A stretch of DNA of 16,123 nt, taken from contig JAEYVZ010000072.1 of assembly GCA_023431405.1 (NCBI GenBank), positions 1 to 16,123 on the forward strand, read 5' to 3'. A model generated the notes under the pieces. That model was not told the origin of the DNA. It did no database searches and saw nothing but the letters and a program-made list of their open reading frames with translations. The translations under genes and the position numbers were made by a program. Source of the stretch: Actinomycetes bacterium (GTDB taxonomy: Bacteria; Actinomycetota; Actinomycetes; Actinomycetales; Microbacteriaceae). Positions 14,002-16,123 of the stretch are shown in pieces (positions within the stretch are counted from its first letter, which is position 1; every line of letters begins with the position of its first letter).

Positions 14002-15012
14002 ATGGCTCTCTTCTCCCGCCGCGGCCGTTCCGAAGACTCCGAATCGGCCCGCGCCGACGAGGCTGACGAGCCAGGCTCGGCCGGACCGGAGACGGGCCCC
14101 GCGCCCGAGGCGCCTTCGGAACCCGTGCCGCAGGTGGGGATCTCCGTCTCCACCTACGGAGCCCCCGCCGCTCCGCCCTCAGCTGCGGCTCCCTCCCGAC
14201 CTGCGCCGACCACGGGGGAGAGCGCGCCGCCCTCGGCCGCGGGACGCCTCCCCGAGAACACGACGCTCAAGAGCGCTCTCGCGGCCCTCCCGGAAGCGCC
14301 GCAGAACATCGATGTCATGAATGTCATGCGCCAGGCCCTGCAGGGCGACCTCTACGTGCGGGTGCGCGGTGACGCGAAAGCGCTCGTGGAAGCCGGGGAG
14401 CCGATCACCCTCGCCGTCACCACGATCGACGACAAGCGGCTCCTTCTGGCCTTCACCGGGCCGGGCGCGCTCCAAGACAGCCTGCGCAGCGACGGCGACA
14501 CAGCCACCTCCGCTCTGCCGCAGCCGGCGAGCGTGGTGTTCCAGAACGTCGTGGCAGGGCCGTACGCAGGGCTCTTCCTCGATCACGCCACGGCCGGCGC
14601 CCGTGTCATCCTTCCTTCCGAACTGCTCGCCAAGGCCCTCGACGAGGCCGACCCCGCCTTCACGCTCAAGACCCTGCTCGTCTCCGAGCGCACGGATGCC
14701 ACCGCCAGCGCGGTGGTCGAAGCCCTCAGCCGGGTGAAGCTGTGGGTGGCCGGCAACACGGATCCGTCCGGTCAGATGGGCGTCGCGGAGGCACGCTCGG
14801 CCGACGGTCGCCGGCGGCTGGAGGTGTTCTCCCACCCGCTGGAAGTGATCGCGCTCGGACGCGGCGACCGGCCCCTGCCGTTGACGGCTGCTCAGCTGGG
14901 CAAGGCGCTGCAGTCCGATCCCGGCATCAGCGGCATCGTCGTCGACCCGGCAGGGCCCTGGATCGAGATCACCCGCGACCAGCTCGGACCGGTGATCGCG
15001 CTCGCCGAGTGA
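14002..15012 (+). CDS. SseB-family protein with two SseB-like domains
   Basis: This 336-residue soluble protein begins with a disordered, Pro/Ala/Glu/Ser-rich stretch (1-95). Two SseB-type units follow. Unit 1 (about 105-215) contains the helix NVMRQALQGDLYVRV, the LAVTTIDDKRLLLAFTG strands and ILPSELLAKAL. Unit 2 (about 221-334) repeats the pattern with ALSRVKLWVAG, RLEVFSH and the ISGIVVDPAG end. The SseB fold is widespread in actinobacteria and its function is poorly defined (E. coli SseB has been tied to enhanced serine sensitivity). There is no signal peptide or membrane helix and no catalytic motif that I recognise. It is expressed from its own leaderless promoter, 91 bp after pcrA. A hairpin follows its stop before the LigD-type gene, so a shared pathway with its repair-related neighbours is not shown. 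Confidence 0.85.
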   Translation: MALFSRRGRSEDSESARADEADEPGSAGPETGPAPEAPSEPVPQVGISVSTYGAPAAPPSAAAPSRPAPTTGESAPPSAAGRLPENTTLKSALAALPEAPQNIDVMNVMRQALQGDLYVRVRGDAKALVEAGEPITLAVTTIDDKRLLLAFTGPGALQDSLRSDGDTATSALPQPASVVFQNVVAGPYAGLFLDHATAGARVILPSELLAKALDEADPAFTLKTLLVSERTDATASAVVEALSRVKLWVAGNTDPSGQMGVAEARSADGRRRLEVFSHPLEVIALGRGDRPLPLTAAQLGKALQSDPGISGIVVDPAGPWIEITRDQLGPVIALAE

Positions 15013-15013
15013 C

Positions 15014-15032
15014 CCTCGCCTCGGCAGCGAGG
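15014..15032 (+). terminator. Short hairpin after the SseB-family gene
   Basis: Arms CCTCGC (15014-15019) and GCGAGG (15027-15032) pair over a 7-base loop, beginning one base after the stop codon. The following bases (TCATCATC) are only moderately T-rich, so this would be a weak terminator at best. Confidence 0.35.
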
Positions 15033-15050
15033 TCATCATCACCCCAGGGG

Positions 15051-15080
15051 TTACGGGGCCGCGTGCGGGCGCCATAGGGT
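15051..15080 (+). promoter_or_regulatory. Leaderless-type promoter of the LigD polymerase gene
   Basis: The -10 hexamer TAGGGT (15075-15080) ends six bases before the ATG at 15087. A possible -35 TTACGG (15051-15056) lies 18 bases upstream. No Shine-Dalgarno precedes the start, so the transcript probably begins at the start codon. Confidence 0.55.
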
Positions 15081-15086
15081 CGACGC

Positions 15087-16106
15087 ATGGCATCCGAGCG
15101 CATCTCCCTCACCGTCGACGGACGCGAGGTGTCGCTGTCCAATCCGAACCGTGTGATCTGGCCCGAGGTCGGGATCACCAAACACGAGCTCGCGGAGTAC
15201 GCCATCGCGGTGGCCGAGCCCTTCCTCCGCGCCAACGGGCACCGCCCGGTGTCGCTGGAGAGGTTCCCCGACACGGTCGAGGGAGAGCGGTTCTTCTCGA
15301 AGAACCCGCCGAAGGGGGCGCCCGACTTCGTCCACCAGGTGATGTGCACCTATAACAGCGGCAGGCGGCATCCGCAGGTCGTGCTCGACGAGGCGGCCGC
15401 GATCGTCTGGGCCGTCCAGATGAACACGGTGGTCTTCCACCCGTGGGCCTCGCTCGCCGCCGACACCGACAATCCCGTCGAGCTGCGCATCGATCTCGAT
15501 CCGCAGCCCGGCACCGACTTCGCCGACGCGGCGGCGGTCGCGCCGGCACTGCGCGAGGTGCTGCGGGAGGCAGGACTCGACGCCTGGATCAAGACGAGCG
15601 GCAACCGCGGCATCCACGTGTTCTGCCCGATCGAGCCGACGCACGAGTTCCTCGACGTGCGTCACGCGGTGATCGCGGCGGGGCGCGAGCTGGAACGGCG
15701 GATGCCGGACCGGGTCACGATGAACTGGTGGAAGGAGGAGCGCGGCGAACGCGTGTTCATCGACTTCAACCAGGCCAATCGCGACCGCACCATGGCAGGT
15801 GCCTACAGTCCGCGTGCGCTGCCCCAGGCGACGGTGGCGACTCCGGTGACCTGGGAGGAGCTCGCCGAAGGGGTCGACCCGACGGCGTTCACGATCCGCA
15901 CCGTGCCGGAGCGCCTTGCCGCGCACGGCGATCCGTGGGAGGGCCTGCAGCGCACCCCCGGCACGATCGACACGCTCCTGCAGTGGTGGGAGCGCGACCT
16001 CGCCGACGGGCTTGGAGAGCTCCCGTTCCCGCCCGAATTCCCCAAGATGCCCGGAGAGCCGCCGCGCGTGCAGCCGAGTCGGGCGAAGCAGGCCGAAGAG
16101 GACTGA
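15087..16106 (+). CDS. Stand-alone LigD-type polymerase/primase domain protein (PolDom)
   Basis: This 339-residue nucleotidyltransferase belongs to the archaeo-eukaryotic primase fold, as in the polymerase domain of LigD. In non-homologous end joining it fills gaps and prefers ribonucleotides. Catalytic features are visible: Asp136 and Asp138 in RIDLDPQPG, the nucleotide-binding motif SGNRGIHV (171-178) and the third acidic residue Asp226 in VFIDFNQ. The upstream family motifs ITKHELAEYAIAVAEPFL and RFPDTVEGERFFSKN are intact, so an active enzyme is expected. The gene ends with its own stop at 16106 and carries no ligase or phosphoesterase domain. No Ku gene is visible, and the remaining 17 bases contain nothing. 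Its start is fixed by the leaderless promoter. It may partner a separate ATP-dependent ligase elsewhere or act in gap-filling repair. Confidence 0.92.
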   Translation: MASERISLTVDGREVSLSNPNRVIWPEVGITKHELAEYAIAVAEPFLRANGHRPVSLERFPDTVEGERFFSKNPPKGAPDFVHQVMCTYNSGRRHPQVVLDEAAAIVWAVQMNTVVFHPWASLAADTDNPVELRIDLDPQPGTDFADAAAVAPALREVLREAGLDAWIKTSGNRGIHVFCPIEPTHEFLDVRHAVIAAGRELERRMPDRVTMNWWKEERGERVFIDFNQANRDRTMAGAYSPRALPQATVATPVTWEELAEGVDPTAFTIRTVPERLAAHGDPWEGLQRTPGTIDTLLQWWERDLADGLGELPFPPEFPKMPGEPPRVQPSRAKQAEED

Positions 16107-16123
16107 CGCGCCGCCGGGGCGGG

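Noticed and set aside
1..16123. CRISPR array, insertion sequence, prophage or toxin-antitoxin system
   Set aside because: There are no regularly spaced repeats, no transposase or integrase motifs and no small paired genes. Base composition and codon use are even across all supported genes.

Overview
This window comes from a high-GC actinobacterium, most likely of the Microbacteriaceae (Microbacterium-like). The reasons are the strong G/C third-position bias, GTG starts, an actinobacterial-type PcrA with a long N-terminal extension, tandem SseB and YccF proteins, and promoters whose -10 hexamer sits six bases before the start codon. The left edge (1-51) is G/C homopolymer that looks like an assembly end rather than genome.

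Region 1 (1-6262) is a transport and oxidation island for an unidentified small alcohol, polyol or sugar. A leftward operon reads SDR oxidoreductase, RbsA/MglA-type ABC ATPase, RbsC-type permease, substrate-binding lipoprotein, then a truncated zinc alcohol dehydrogenase. The first three genes are joined by ATGA overlaps. An aldehyde dehydrogenase diverges to the right. The shared 117-bp intergenic region holds a good leftward promoter and a 17-bp palindrome that looks like an operator. The proposed logic is import by the ABC system, oxidation by SDR or ADH, then aldehyde to acid by ALDH. No regulator gene is in view. A strong 14-bp-stem terminator closes the ALDH side.

Region 2 (6283-9303) holds, leftward, a single aldo/keto reductase, a membrane-anchored Hanks-type Ser/Thr kinase with a Lys/Ala/Arg-rich outer tail instead of PASTA repeats, and an atypical tRNA with a CAU anticodon.

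Region 3 (9304-11303), leftward, is an M16 metallopeptidase-like protein with an extra C-terminal domain, preceded by a two-repeat YccF membrane protein.

Region 4 (11380-16123), rightward, holds three separately promoted genes: pcrA helicase, a tandem SseB-domain protein and a stand-alone LigD-type polymerase/primase. Each has a TANNNT hexamer 6-9 bases before its ATG and little or no Shine-Dalgarno, so leaderless mRNAs are likely.

I found no CRISPR array, insertion sequence, phage gene or rRNA. Most of the window is ordinary chromosome. The least conventional items are the tRNA, the kinase tail, the M16 architecture and the unassigned operator.
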